A program made the translations under genes and the position numbers. From Oceanobacillus halotolerans (GTDB lineage Bacteria > Bacillota > Bacilli > Bacillales > Amphibacillaceae), in NCBI RefSeq assembly GCF_010993955.1, contig NZ_WIXL01000001.1, positions 626,389 through 690,388 on the forward strand: a DNA stretch of 64,000 nucleotides, given 5' to 3'. The notes beneath the pieces are model-generated. The model saw nothing but the letters and a program-made list of their open reading frames with translations. It was not told the origin of the DNA and did not search any database. Positions 1 to 8,050 of the stretch are shown here, piece after piece. The first letter of the stretch is position 1. The number at the start of each line of letters is the position of its first letter.

Positions 1-741
1 CAAGCGAATTTGAATAAGATTACTAGAATCATGGAACAGGCTTCTAATGAGGATTCTGAGCTTGTTGTATTTCCTGAATTGGGTTTAACGGGCTATTTCA
101 TTCAAGACGTTGATTCGCAAATGGCTGAGCCGATTGATGGAGACAGTATTCGTTACATACAACAGCAATGTAAGCATTATAATGTACATGTTGTTTTGCC
201 TTGGCCAGAGTTGAGTGAAGATGGAAGGATTTATAATGCGGCATGTCTGATCTCCAATCATGGTGAAATCATTGGCACTTATCGGAAGGTCCACTTGTAT
301 GATAAAGAAAAGGAAGTATTCACTCCAGGTGATGACTTTTTCGTGTTTGACAGTGCAATAGGAAAGATTGGCATCATGATTTGCTTTGATCTGGATTTTC
401 CTGAAACAGCACGCACACTGCAATTGAAGGGTGCAGATATCATTGTCAGCCCAACGAATAATATGGAGCCATACCAAGTCTATCAAGATACCTTCTTGAA
501 AAGTAGATCGATGGAAAATGAGATTCCTATTGTATTGTGCAATCGTGTTGGGGGAGAACGGGATTTGACATTTTTTGGTGAAAGTGCAGCTTATGACGCA
601 TTTGGACGACAGGTTACCAAGCTAAGGAGCAGCGAGAAAACAGAGACGATAGAAGTCGGTATTCATCAACCGAGAGACAAGCAATTACAATACCGAGAAA
701 ATCGTGCTCCCAAATTATATGGTCAGCTTTTGAAATCATAA
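1..741 (+). CDS. Carbon-nitrogen hydrolase (nitrilase family), 5'-truncated by window edge
   Basis: The frame is open to base 1, so the gene starts left of the window; the first in-window start (TTG at 10) lies where the family already has its first helix. The catalytic triad is visible: Glu in FPELGLTGY (codon 76-78), Lys in YRKVHLYD (286-288) and Cys in MICFDLDFPE (382-384). The family hydrolyses amides, nitriles or carbamoyl groups in the cytosol; the substrate cannot be read from sequence. The stop lies 16 bp before the OpuAC-type lipoprotein gene, so the two are probably co-transcribed and the enzyme may process a compound imported by that system. A second, distinct nitrilase lies at 15116-15913. 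Confidence 0.9.
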   Translation, partial: QANLNKITRIMEQASNEDSELVVFPELGLTGYFIQDVDSQMAEPIDGDSIRYIQQQCKHYNVHVVLPWPELSEDGRIYNAACLISNHGEIIGTYRKVHLYDKEKEVFTPGDDFFVFDSAIGKIGIMICFDLDFPETARTLQLKGADIIVSPTNNMEPYQVYQDTFLKSRSMENEIPIVLCNRVGGERDLTFFGESAAYDAFGRQVTKLRSSEKTETIEVGIHQPRDKQLQYRENRAPKLYGQLLKS

Positions 742-757
742 CTGGAGGGGAATTAGG

Positions 758-1765
758 TTGAACAAAAAAATGACGAGATGGGTAACAAGTATTTTATTAC
801 TTGCTGTATTGGTATTTATGGCAGGTTGTGGAGATTCATCAGCTTCTGGTGATGGAGAAGAAGCCGAAGATAAAGAACCAATTATTTTTGCTGATGCAGG
901 TTGGGATAGTCTTCGTTTTCATAACGAAATAGCAGGAATTATTCTTGATGCAGGCTATGGATATGAATCAGAACAACGTACAGGTTCTAGTACAGCTATT
1001 TTCGCTGGTATTGAAGAAGGCGATATAGATGTCCACATGGAAGTCTGGAAAGATAATTTGACAGATATTTATAATGATGGAATTGAAAATGGCCACTTTG
1101 AAGTACTTTCTTTAAATTTCGATGATAATTACCAAGGTTTTTATGTACCTACTTATATGATTGAAGGGGATAGTGAGCGTGGCATTGACCCAATGACACT
1201 GGATTTAAAGTATGTATCGGATTTACCAGAATATAAAGATCTGTTTGAGGACCCTGAAGATCCTTCTAAAGGACGTATTATTGGTTCCATTTCAGGTTGG
1301 ACTGTCGATGAGATTCTTTTTGAGGCATATGAAGAATATAATTTAGATGAAACATTTAATTATTTCCGTCCAGGCTCTGAAGCGGCAATTAATACATCGT
1401 TAACAGATGCTTATGAAAAAGGAGAGCCATGGGTTGGATATAACTATGAACCAAACTGGATTATGGGTAAATATGATATGACGCCTCTTGTTGAAAAAGA
1501 AGAAGGTCCATTAGCTTCCATTGCAACACAAGATATTGAGATCGTGGCTACATCAGGTTTGTCTGATCGTGCACCAGAAGTAACCGATTTTCTAAGTAAT
1601 TATCAAACTTCCAGTGCTATTGCAAATGAAGCATTAGCCTATATTCAAGACAATGGTGCATCTGCTTATGACGCAGCAGTGAAATTCTTACAAGAAAATG
1701 AAGATCTATGGACCGAATGGGTATCCGAAGACGTAGTGGAAAAAGTAAAAGCAGAAATCGAATAG
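758..1765 (+). CDS. Glycine betaine/proline-type ABC transporter substrate-binding lipoprotein (OpuAC family)
   Basis: 335 aa from a TTG start preceded by GGAGGGG at 744-750; no better start fits. The N-terminus is a lipoprotein signal with lipobox MAGC at residues 21-24, followed by a Ser/Gly/Glu-rich linker. The mature part matches OpuAC-type periplasmic-binding proteins (FADAGWDSLRFHNEIAG near 44; the GWTVDEILFEAYEEY and EPWVGYNYEPNW segments), which bind quaternary amines or related zwitterions outside the membrane. No permease or ATPase gene follows here, so the partners must be upstream of the window or elsewhere. A 31-bp repeat begins on the last base of the stop codon, followed by a strong terminator. 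Ligand specificity is inferred from family only. Confidence 0.88.
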   Translation: MNKKMTRWVTSILLLAVLVFMAGCGDSSASGDGEEAEDKEPIIFADAGWDSLRFHNEIAGIILDAGYGYESEQRTGSSTAIFAGIEEGDIDVHMEVWKDNLTDIYNDGIENGHFEVLSLNFDDNYQGFYVPTYMIEGDSERGIDPMTLDLKYVSDLPEYKDLFEDPEDPSKGRIIGSISGWTVDEILFEAYEEYNLDETFNYFRPGSEAAINTSLTDAYEKGEPWVGYNYEPNWIMGKYDMTPLVEKEEGPLASIATQDIEIVATSGLSDRAPEVTDFLSNYQTSSAIANEALAYIQDNGASAYDAAVKFLQENEDLWTEWVSEDVVEKVKAEIE

Positions 1766-1795
1766 GTGCCTGTCACCACCCGAATTTTGTCGAAT
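1765..1795 (+). repeat. 31-bp stop-associated repeat, copy 1
   Basis: Full match to the consensus GGTGCCTGTCACCA then CCCGAATTTTGTCGAAT. Its first G is the third base of the TAG stop codon of the OpuAC gene. Confidence 0.9.
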
Positions 1796-1796
1796 G

Positions 1797-1831
1797 AAAG
1801 CTGTTCGCAGTGTATTGCGAACAGCTTTTTA
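1797..1831 (+). terminator. Rho-independent terminator
   Basis: Perfect 11-bp stem AGCTGTTCGCA / TGCGAACAGCT followed by TTTT, directly after repeat copy 1. Confidence 0.88.
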
Positions 1832-2004
1832 CTGCAATTATAGTAGTTAAGTGGAAAGGGTAAATTTTCCCTCTGGAGCTAAAAAGTATGAAGAATTCTA
1901 CTAGGAATTATGGTACTATTGTAGGAGTGAAAAGTAGATTGTTAGATTTGAAAAGTGAACTACATAACCATGAGAAGTTAAGTCAGACAAGGCTTAAAAG
2001 GAAA

Positions 2005-2372
2005 GTATAAAAGAGTTGGCATCATTGCTGCCTTGTATAGGAAAGGCCACGTCCAGCTCTAGCGCCTACCCCTCGAGGTCATAAGTCAATCCACACTACG
2101 CGCAAAAAGCGCCACGACAAGGCTTGGCTTATGCTTGGCAGATAAGAGAACCTTCTTACTGCATAAGTGCAACTAAGGCTTTCGCCACTTGGCGACAAGC
2201 CAAGTTTTCTAATCGGGGGTGACCAAGGTGCTTCTAGCTTTTGTTCCACGTTAGGAAAGTATAAAGTTTTAGCCAAGAAGTGGACTCGACATAGCAAAAA
2301 TTTTTACGTCCCAAGTATAAGAAAAACTAACACCCTCGCTAAAGGACGAGCGAATGTGAGTTTTTCTAAACC
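2005..2372 (+). repeat. Long interspersed repeat family A, full-length copy
   Basis: About 350 bp shared with 16200-16706 and, inverted, with 63755-63995. Landmarks are AAGGCCACGTCCAGC, GTCATAAGTCAATCCAC, GCTTGGCTTATGCTTGGCAG, CTTGGCGACAAGCCAAG, TTTTCTAATCGGGGGTGA and AAGTATAAGAAAAAC. It carries short open frames on both strands that also recur in the other copies; these are repeat sequence rather than genes. The 1832-2004 stretch before it shows nothing I can assign. The repeat ends just before the ribosome site of the next gene. Confidence 0.8.
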
Positions 2373-2398
2373 ATAAACAAAGGAAGGGAATGACGAGG

Positions 2399-3862
2399 GT
2401 GGAATTTTGTAAGAATTGTGGTTCAAAGGTAAAAAATGACCATTCTTTTTGTACATCATGTGGTCATCCTGTAACACAAGAGTCTGAGAGTAATACGGAG
2501 AATAAGGCTCTAGCTGAAAACAAAACAATCAAGCCCCAACCACAACAATCACGTCGTTTAAATCAATCATCAACACCAAAACAGGCTAAACCAAAGAAAA
2601 AAATGTCTATTAAAACAAAAGTATTATTTGTCCTAGTCCTTCTACTAGTAGTAGCAGGGTTTGGAGGACATAAAGTACTAGAACATCGCTATTCACCGGA
2701 AAGCATAGCCGAAACATTTGATAAGGCAGTTGCTAATGAAGATGCCGAACTAGCTAAATCAGTCATGCAATTTACGGCTTTTCCTAATGATTTATCTGAT
2801 GAGACGATCCAAACGTACTTATCCTTTTTAAAAGGTCTTGAAATAGATTATGCATCAGACCTAACAAAAGCCTATCATGCTGCGCAAAACACGATAACTT
2901 CCCAACGAGTCCTAATTGAAAATAGTGGAAATGAACTAATAGAATTAATTCAATCAGGTAAAAAGTTCGGATTATATGATGATTATCGAATAAAAGCTAT
3001 TCCATTTGAGGTAGAAATGGAAGCTGATTTAAAAGGAGCAGCGGTAACGTTACAAGGGGAAACACATACCTTAACAGAACCTGTTACCTTAAAACACATA
3101 CTACCAGGTGCTTATACAATAAAAGGGAGCTATGAAGGGGAATATACCGATCTATCAAAAGAAATGGAACTCGATTTTCTGGAAGCCAAGCAAAATGTAT
3201 TAGCGGTATTTCTCGATTTTGATGACCATCATGTAAAAGTCCGCTCGAATGAAAGGGATAGTACCCTCTTTATTAATGGAGAAGAAACCGGAGCGATTGG
3301 TGGTGGATTTGAACTAGGACCGGTCGCAACAGATGGTTCACTCGTTGTTCATGCTGAATTTGATGACGAAAAAACAGAGGAAGTAGCGATTACGGATGAA
3401 AAAACCATTCATTTGAACTTCGCTGAAAAAGAAAGTGCTGATCGCTCAGGCTCAAATAATGGATCGAATAATGAAGATGTGGCACGGGACAATGTAGCAA
3501 AATATCCAGCATTAGTAGATTTTATGGAAGTCTATGCAACTACTAGTGTAACAGCTATGAATCTAGGTGATTTTTCAATTGTAGAGCCGATGTTACATCC
3601 AGAAGGGAAGGCTTACCCTGAGTCAAGAGACTATATCAATTATGTGTATGAGGAAGGAATTACAGAGGATGTTATATCCGTCAGTGTTGAAAATATTGAA
3701 GTAGATGGTGATGATTTTATAGTCGATACAATTGAAGTGTATGACATTCATTATGCCGATGATAGTACACAACGAAAAACCTTTGAATCCCGTTATACCG
3801 TATCCCGAATCTCGGATGAATACTATCAAGTTTGGGAACTAATCTGGACGAATGAGCAGTAA
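2399..3862 (+). CDS. Zinc-ribbon single-pass membrane protein, TcaA/YvbJ-like
   Basis: 487 aa from GTG 2399, chosen over ATG 2390 because AGGAAGGG at 2381-2388 touches the ATG but is about 10 nt from the GTG, and because the family starts a few residues before the first Cys. A zinc ribbon (C4, C7, C18, C21) is followed by a Gln/Pro/Lys-rich linker, one TM helix near 70-88, and a large external part with PEGA/TcaA-like beta repeats and a C-terminal NTF2-like domain ending in YYQVWELIWTNEQ. TcaA of Staphylococcus affects glycopeptide susceptibility and envelope stress; a similar role here is an inference. A Ser/Gly/Asn linker splits the external domains near residue 345. A second zinc-ribbon membrane protein lies at 10374. 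Confidence 0.8.
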   Translation: MEFCKNCGSKVKNDHSFCTSCGHPVTQESESNTENKALAENKTIKPQPQQSRRLNQSSTPKQAKPKKKMSIKTKVLFVLVLLLVVAGFGGHKVLEHRYSPESIAETFDKAVANEDAELAKSVMQFTAFPNDLSDETIQTYLSFLKGLEIDYASDLTKAYHAAQNTITSQRVLIENSGNELIELIQSGKKFGLYDDYRIKAIPFEVEMEADLKGAAVTLQGETHTLTEPVTLKHILPGAYTIKGSYEGEYTDLSKEMELDFLEAKQNVLAVFLDFDDHHVKVRSNERDSTLFINGEETGAIGGGFELGPVATDGSLVVHAEFDDEKTEEVAITDEKTIHLNFAEKESADRSGSNNGSNNEDVARDNVAKYPALVDFMEVYATTSVTAMNLGDFSIVEPMLHPEGKAYPESRDYINYVYEEGITEDVISVSVENIEVDGDDFIVDTIEVYDIHYADDSTQRKTFESRYTVSRISDEYYQVWELIWTNEQ

Positions 3863-3867
3863 CTTAT

Positions 3868-3905
3868 AACTGTTAGGACAACTTGTTGTTCTAGCAGTTT
3901 TTTTG
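3868..3905 (+). terminator. Rho-independent terminator
   Basis: Hairpin CTGTTAGGACAA / TTGTTCTAGCAG, including G-U pairs, followed by seven T, just after the zinc-ribbon gene. Confidence 0.8.
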
Positions 3906-3932
3906 GAGTGCTTGTTGCGATTGATAGTAGTG

Positions 3933-4622
3933 TTATGAAATAATTCCTTTTCGAAATAGTATAGCCACTGCATATGCACGATTTTGTGCGTTTAATTTTT
4001 GTAAGGCTTGTTTCACATATTGCTTTGCTGTGAATTCACTAATAGATAATGCTGCTGCTATTAATTTTGTTGTTTCCTCCTGTCCTATTTTCATATTACT
4101 TGTCGTTCCCGATTACTAAGGTTATCTTCTTTTTGGTTAATAGTGGTATGTTGTAAGATTTCACCCACTGCATGTCCATATGTGGTAATGTCTGTTAGCA
4201 TTTCTTCACTAAAAAAGGCTTCATCCTCCATCTGATTACTATAAATATACCCAATCACAACAGAGCCAAATGTAATCGGGACAATTAGAAATGACTTAAC
4301 AGTGGGGTCGATTAAATATCATACTTGTTTTCTCAAAAATTTCTCTTCCAGTATAGTACATCGCTTTTCGGTCTTGAATAGCTGCTTCAATGGTTGGTAA
4401 GGAACGTATATCATCACGCTCATTCAAGTAAATTACTTGGCCACTTTCATCCATCGAAATAATCCCTTCACCAAGGTACCCAATATGGGAGTAACGAAAT
4501 AAGAACGCGTTTTGGACGGGAAACGTTTCTAGAAATACATCTAAGATTTTAATCAGTTGTTTTTCTTGTGTAGATGTTTGTTCGATTTTTGCCAATTTCT
4601 CCTGAATGGTATAAGTTAGCAT
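3933..4622 (-). pseudogene. Broken GAF-domain / LuxR-type HTH regulator
   Basis: Three consecutive frames on the minus strand reconstruct one regulator. The first part (4296-4622) opens MLTYTIQEKLAKIEQ and runs through a GAF-like domain to FEKTSMIFNRP. The frame changes inside a run of four G (plus strand, about 4303-4306) and continues TVKSFLIVPITFGSVVIGY to NLSNRERQVI. A second shift near 4095 restores a LuxR-type HTH (IGQEETTKLIAAALSISEF, then TAKQYVKQALQKLNAQNRA), ending at TAA 3933-3935. Two single-base shifts are needed, so the gene looks dead, unless the run of four G is a sequencing error and the second shift is another. It faces away from the alcohol dehydrogenase gene. Confidence 0.82.
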
Positions 4623-4810
4623 TTTCGTATCATCTCCTTTTGAGGGAAGTCAACTATACAAAATTGGGAATTTCATCATTATACAGAAAATTATATCATT
4701 AAAATATACCTATTAGAAGGTTTGAAGGGATTTATTTTGTAATCGCTTTCCTTAGCGATATAAGGGAAATTGGCAATTTGGGTAAAAAAATTGGGGAAGG
4801 AGTTTTTTAC

Positions 4811-5848
4811 ATGAGAGCATTAGTTTTAGAAGATGTGAAAAAAATGTCTGTACAAGAGGTACCAGACCCAACCATTGATAAGGATGGTATTTTGGTTAAA
4901 ACGATGGCAAATGGTGTATGTCGAAGTGATTGGCATATGTGGGTAGGTGATCAAGCTATACCACAGCCAATTATAGGACATGAGCTGGCTGGAATTGTAG
5001 AGGAAGTCGGAAGTGAGATAAAAAATTTTAAAAAAGGTGATCGTGTTATTGTCCCTTTTTCAGGTAGTGATGGGACATGTCCGCATTGTTTGAGCGGAGA
5101 TACACACCTTTGTGATTCATTTCTAGTACCTGGACTAGCATATACAGGTGGTTATGGGGAATATGTGGGAGTACCACATGGTGACCGAAATGTTGTGCAT
5201 ATTCCAGAAAATGTTAGTTTTCGTGATGCAGCTGCAATGGGCTGTCGTTTTATGACGAGCTATCACGGTGTAATTGATCGGGTGAACGTATTACCAGGTG
5301 AAAAAGTTGTTGTCTATGGATGTGGTGGTATTGGGTTATCTGCCATCCATATTGCAACAGCAATGGGAGCAGAGGTTATCGGTGTTGATATTAATAATGC
5401 GAATTTAGAACTGGCAAAACAAATGGGAGCTGCTCACACGATTAATAGTAAAGATGTAGACCCTGTTGAAGCAGTCAAGGAAATTACCAAAGGTGGTGCT
5501 GATGTTTCAGTTGACGCATTAGGTATTACGCAAACATGTGTGAGCGGGATTAATAGCTTGAAAAAAGGTGGACGTCATCTGCAAGTTGGTGTAACGACGA
5601 AAAAAGAGGCTGGGAAGATTGCGATTCCAATAGATGACATGGTTATGGCAGAAAAGTCCTTTATTACGACACTTGGTATGCCAGCGCATCGTTTTGATTC
5701 AATGCTGTCGCTTGTATCTCAAGGAAAACTTCAACCAGGAAAAATGGTTACTGATGAAATTTCTCTTTCACAGGTAGAAAATATTTTTGAAGATATGAGT
5801 AACTATAAAACAACGGGAACTTTTATTGTAACGGACTACGCTAATTAA
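4811..5848 (+). CDS. Zinc-dependent alcohol dehydrogenase (MDR family)
   Basis: 345 aa from ATG 4811, with GGGGAAGGA about 10 nt upstream; an upstream TTG at 4778 lies before that ribosome site and is rejected. Catalytic zinc ligands are seen as C37 (GVCRSD) and H57-E58 (GHE). The structural zinc loop has C90, C93 and C101, with Asp where the first Cys usually stands (SGSDGTCPHC). The Rossmann motif GCGGIGLSAIH is near residue 170, followed by an acidic residue in GVDI that favours NAD(H). It oxidises or reduces an alcohol/aldehyde pair in the cytosol; the substrate is not evident. It stands alone between a dead regulator and a terminator. Confidence 0.9.
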   Translation: MRALVLEDVKKMSVQEVPDPTIDKDGILVKTMANGVCRSDWHMWVGDQAIPQPIIGHELAGIVEEVGSEIKNFKKGDRVIVPFSGSDGTCPHCLSGDTHLCDSFLVPGLAYTGGYGEYVGVPHGDRNVVHIPENVSFRDAAAMGCRFMTSYHGVIDRVNVLPGEKVVVYGCGGIGLSAIHIATAMGAEVIGVDINNANLELAKQMGAAHTINSKDVDPVEAVKEITKGGADVSVDALGITQTCVSGINSLKKGGRHLQVGVTTKKEAGKIAIPIDDMVMAEKSFITTLGMPAHRFDSMLSLVSQGKLQPGKMVTDEISLSQVENIFEDMSNYKTTGTFIVTDYAN

Positions 5849-5858
5849 TGAAAGAAAA

Positions 5859-5899
5859 CTCCACACGCTATCGTATCCGATACGATGTGGGGTTTTTCT
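5859..5899 (+). terminator. Rho-independent terminator
   Basis: CCACACGCTATCGTAT / ATACGATGTGG hairpin followed by GGTTTTTC, after the alcohol dehydrogenase. Confidence 0.85.
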
Positions 5900-6021
5900 T
5901 TCTCTTATTATTATTCAGCTTTGAATTATTACCAAAATTTGGAGGGTTATACGTATAAAGACGAAAAGATTGCCATCAATTCAGCAAGTTGGCCCCTCAT
6001 TCCTTCATTAATGATAACTGA

Positions 6022-7062
6022 TCATGTTCCCTGTCCTTTCCGTCTTCCAATTAAATACATGGTACCAGCAATTAGTGCTCCGCCAATAACGTATAAAATC
6101 CATGTTGGGAATCCTGCCTCATCTGTATCACGGTTTACGGTTGGTTGGGTTCTTTCCACATAGTCATCAATCGCGTCATCCCCAATCGTAAACTCCTCTT
6201 CAGCAACGATTTCATTATTATTGACATTTGCTTTCACATATACTTGATAATCCCCTTCTTCTAACGTCTCATAATCCCATGAAAGGGGATAGCGAATTTG
6301 CGTTTTAGGTGCCATCTTAAATGTATTGGTTGTCCCTTCAAACAGCTGGTTTCCTTCCCCATCTTCTACGGTGTATTCAGCCGTAATATCCTCTTGAATC
6401 ATCTGTGCATTGTTAATCATTTCGATGTATACACTTGGTCCTTCAGGTGTAAAATCTGCATTTCCCAGTTCAAAACGTGGTTCTGTTTTATTCGGTAGAT
6501 CTAACTGAATGGCAACCGCGTGAACGGTTTCGGTTTTTAAAATAAAATTCGCTTCATCTTCCCCTGCTTCTTCAACATTATTTTCATCAGTTCCCCCCGT
6601 TATAAAGCGAATGCCGCCTAAGATGGTCCCTTCATTTGTGTCAGGAACAACAATTTCAACAGGGACCTCTTGTGATTCATTTGGAGCTAGTGTAATTTCT
6701 GGCCGGACGGTTATATAGCGTTCCAGTTGTATCGCATCATTTAGTAAAGTGGTTTTTTCTGATTCAATATCTTTTCCATACAAGATTTCACCAGTAGGAT
6801 TTGTATAAGCATTTGCACCTTCTATACGAACTGTTAACTCTGCATCAAGGTTATTCGTTAATTTTACGTTAAGCGTTTGCTCCTGTTCTGGCTCTACATT
6901 CATTCGAAAATACCCTCGAATGTTGTCTACTTGGTTATCGGGATAAAGTGGCTCGACAATGAGTGGTGGACCACTGTTCTCCTCATTTTCTTGTGCAAAT
7001 AAGGTTCCTGGATAAAGACATATTATAACGGCAAATAAGTAAATAATTATCATTCTTGTCAT
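6022..7062 (-). CDS. WxL-interacting cell-surface protein (DUF916 + DUF3324)
   Basis: 346 aa from ATG 7062, which has AAAGGTGG 8 nt upstream; the GTG four codons earlier lies inside that site. Order: signal peptide (residues 1-23, cleavage near LFA-QE), DUF916 beta domain (LIVEPLYPDNQ near 34, then GYFRMNVEPEQEQTLNVKL), DUF3324 domain (VHAVAIQLDLPN onward), then a C-terminal TM helix near 320-338 and a short basic tail. In lactic acid bacteria and Bacillus cereus relatives such proteins bind peptidoglycan and WxL proteins. The gene diverges from a WxL-type gene at 7161, leaving about 100 bp for both promoters. The usual larger csc/WxL operon partners are absent. Confidence 0.87.
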   Translation of the reverse strand: MTRMIIIYLFAVIICLYPGTLFAQENEENSGPPLIVEPLYPDNQVDNIRGYFRMNVEPEQEQTLNVKLTNNLDAELTVRIEGANAYTNPTGEILYGKDIESEKTTLLNDAIQLERYITVRPEITLAPNESQEVPVEIVVPDTNEGTILGGIRFITGGTDENNVEEAGEDEANFILKTETVHAVAIQLDLPNKTEPRFELGNADFTPEGPSVYIEMINNAQMIQEDITAEYTVEDGEGNQLFEGTTNTFKMAPKTQIRYPLSWDYETLEEGDYQVYVKANVNNNEIVAEEEFTIGDDAIDDYVERTQPTVNRDTDEAGFPTWILYVIGGALIAGTMYLIGRRKGQGT

Positions 7063-7160
7063 AAAAAAGACCACCTTTCTTAGGATTTAGTGTATCCAAG
7101 CTGTATAAAAGTATGACATTAACAAATAGTAAAGGAGAAAGAAAGGAGTGATATCAAAAA

Positions 7161-7922
7161 ATGGTTCGTTTTAAAGGGCATGAGGTTCATGAACAACCGA
7201 ATGGATATATTGAAGTTGTGCTCCACTTAGATACTTCACCCAATGCGTTGGAAGAGTTTTCTGCGGAGCTTGGTACGAAAAACAATGGTCAAGTGGAAAA
7301 GGCTGCTCAAGATTATGTCAATAAACATTTACCAAACGTAAAGTATAAGAAGATTAAGGTTATGGTTGGTGGTATGGTCATTGCAAGTATGTTAGGAATG
7401 GCACTTGTTGCACCTGGTGGAGGTAATTTGGCACATGCGGCCACTGCTGAAACCGAGGTTGGTGTTGAAACAGGTGGCGAATCGGTATTAGTTGATAGAT
7501 TATCGGTTGGAACATTCTCAGCAGTGACACTAAATGGGGAAGTGCAAAATACACAAGCACAAATTGATTCCTTTGAGATTACAGATCCAAGAGGTTCAGG
7601 TGCTGGGTGGAATGTTGTGATGACCGCCAGTCCGTTTGTTAGCACAGATGGAGAAGGTAATGAGTTACCAGTTGATGCATTGACGGTAGAAGCACCGACT
7701 CTTACTGCACTTAATGAATCTACATCAACTGATAATATACAAAAAACTGGTGGAACAGTGGATAATACTGGTACAACTATTTTAAGTGCCCCAGTTGGAG
7801 AAGGGTTAGGAAGATACAGTGTTTCCTTTAATCCAGAAGACTTAGACCTAAGAATTCCAGCGGGTGCCTACACTGGAACCTATACATCTACCATAACCGT
7901 CACCATCAATAATGGACCATAA
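7161..7922 (+). CDS. WxL-like surface protein with cytosolic N-terminal extension
   Basis: 253 aa, ATG preceded by GAAAGGAGTGATATC. The first about 65 residues form a polar alpha/beta-looking segment (GYIEVVLHLDTSPNALEEF) that precedes a hydrophobic export segment (67-84) with an apparent signal-peptidase site AHA-AT near 93. After it comes a beta-rich domain with GAGWNVVMTASPF (W150) and a C-terminal IPAGAYTGTYTSTITVTI segment, the hallmark end of WxL domains; W-N-V stands where W-x-L is usual. It is presumably exported and held on peptidoglycan non-covalently, with the divergent DUF916/DUF3324 protein as partner. The long extension before the signal is unusual for WxL proteins. A terminator follows at once. 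Confidence 0.75.
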   Translation: MVRFKGHEVHEQPNGYIEVVLHLDTSPNALEEFSAELGTKNNGQVEKAAQDYVNKHLPNVKYKKIKVMVGGMVIASMLGMALVAPGGGNLAHAATAETEVGVETGGESVLVDRLSVGTFSAVTLNGEVQNTQAQIDSFEITDPRGSGAGWNVVMTASPFVSTDGEGNELPVDALTVEAPTLTALNESTSTDNIQKTGGTVDNTGTTILSAPVGEGLGRYSVSFNPEDLDLRIPAGAYTGTYTSTITVTINNGP

Positions 7923-7953
7923 AAATCGGGGGGCTTATTACCCCTCGATTTTT
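7920..7953 (+). terminator. Rho-independent terminator
   Basis: Hairpin AAAAATCGGGG / CCCCTCGATTTTT overlapping the stop codon of the WxL-like gene. Confidence 0.82.
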
Positions 7954-7964
7954 GTTCTTGTGGC

Positions 7965-7993
7965 TTAACAGATAAAGGCGTTTGGGCTATAAT
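7965..7993 (+). promoter_or_regulatory. Sigma-A-type promoter for vWA-FlgK gene
   Basis: TTAACA at 7965-7970 and TATAAT at 7988-7993 with a 17-bp spacer, between a terminator and the flgK-like gene. No sigma-D (flagellar) consensus is visible. Confidence 0.6.
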
Positions 7994-8050
7994 CAATTTA
8001 TTGGATTTGTCCGTTTTTATAGATAAAGGTTACATAGGGGAGGTCCTACG

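Noticed and set aside
2167..2376. Short frame opening MQLRLSPLGD as a gene
   Set aside because: The same start (MQLRLSPLG) recurs at 63623-63826 inside another repeat copy; the frame belongs to repeat family A and has no proper ribosome site.
3933..4622. Programmed frameshifting in the GAF-LuxR gene
   Set aside because: Two shifts are needed and no slippery heptamer with a downstream structure is seen; gene decay or sequence error is simpler.
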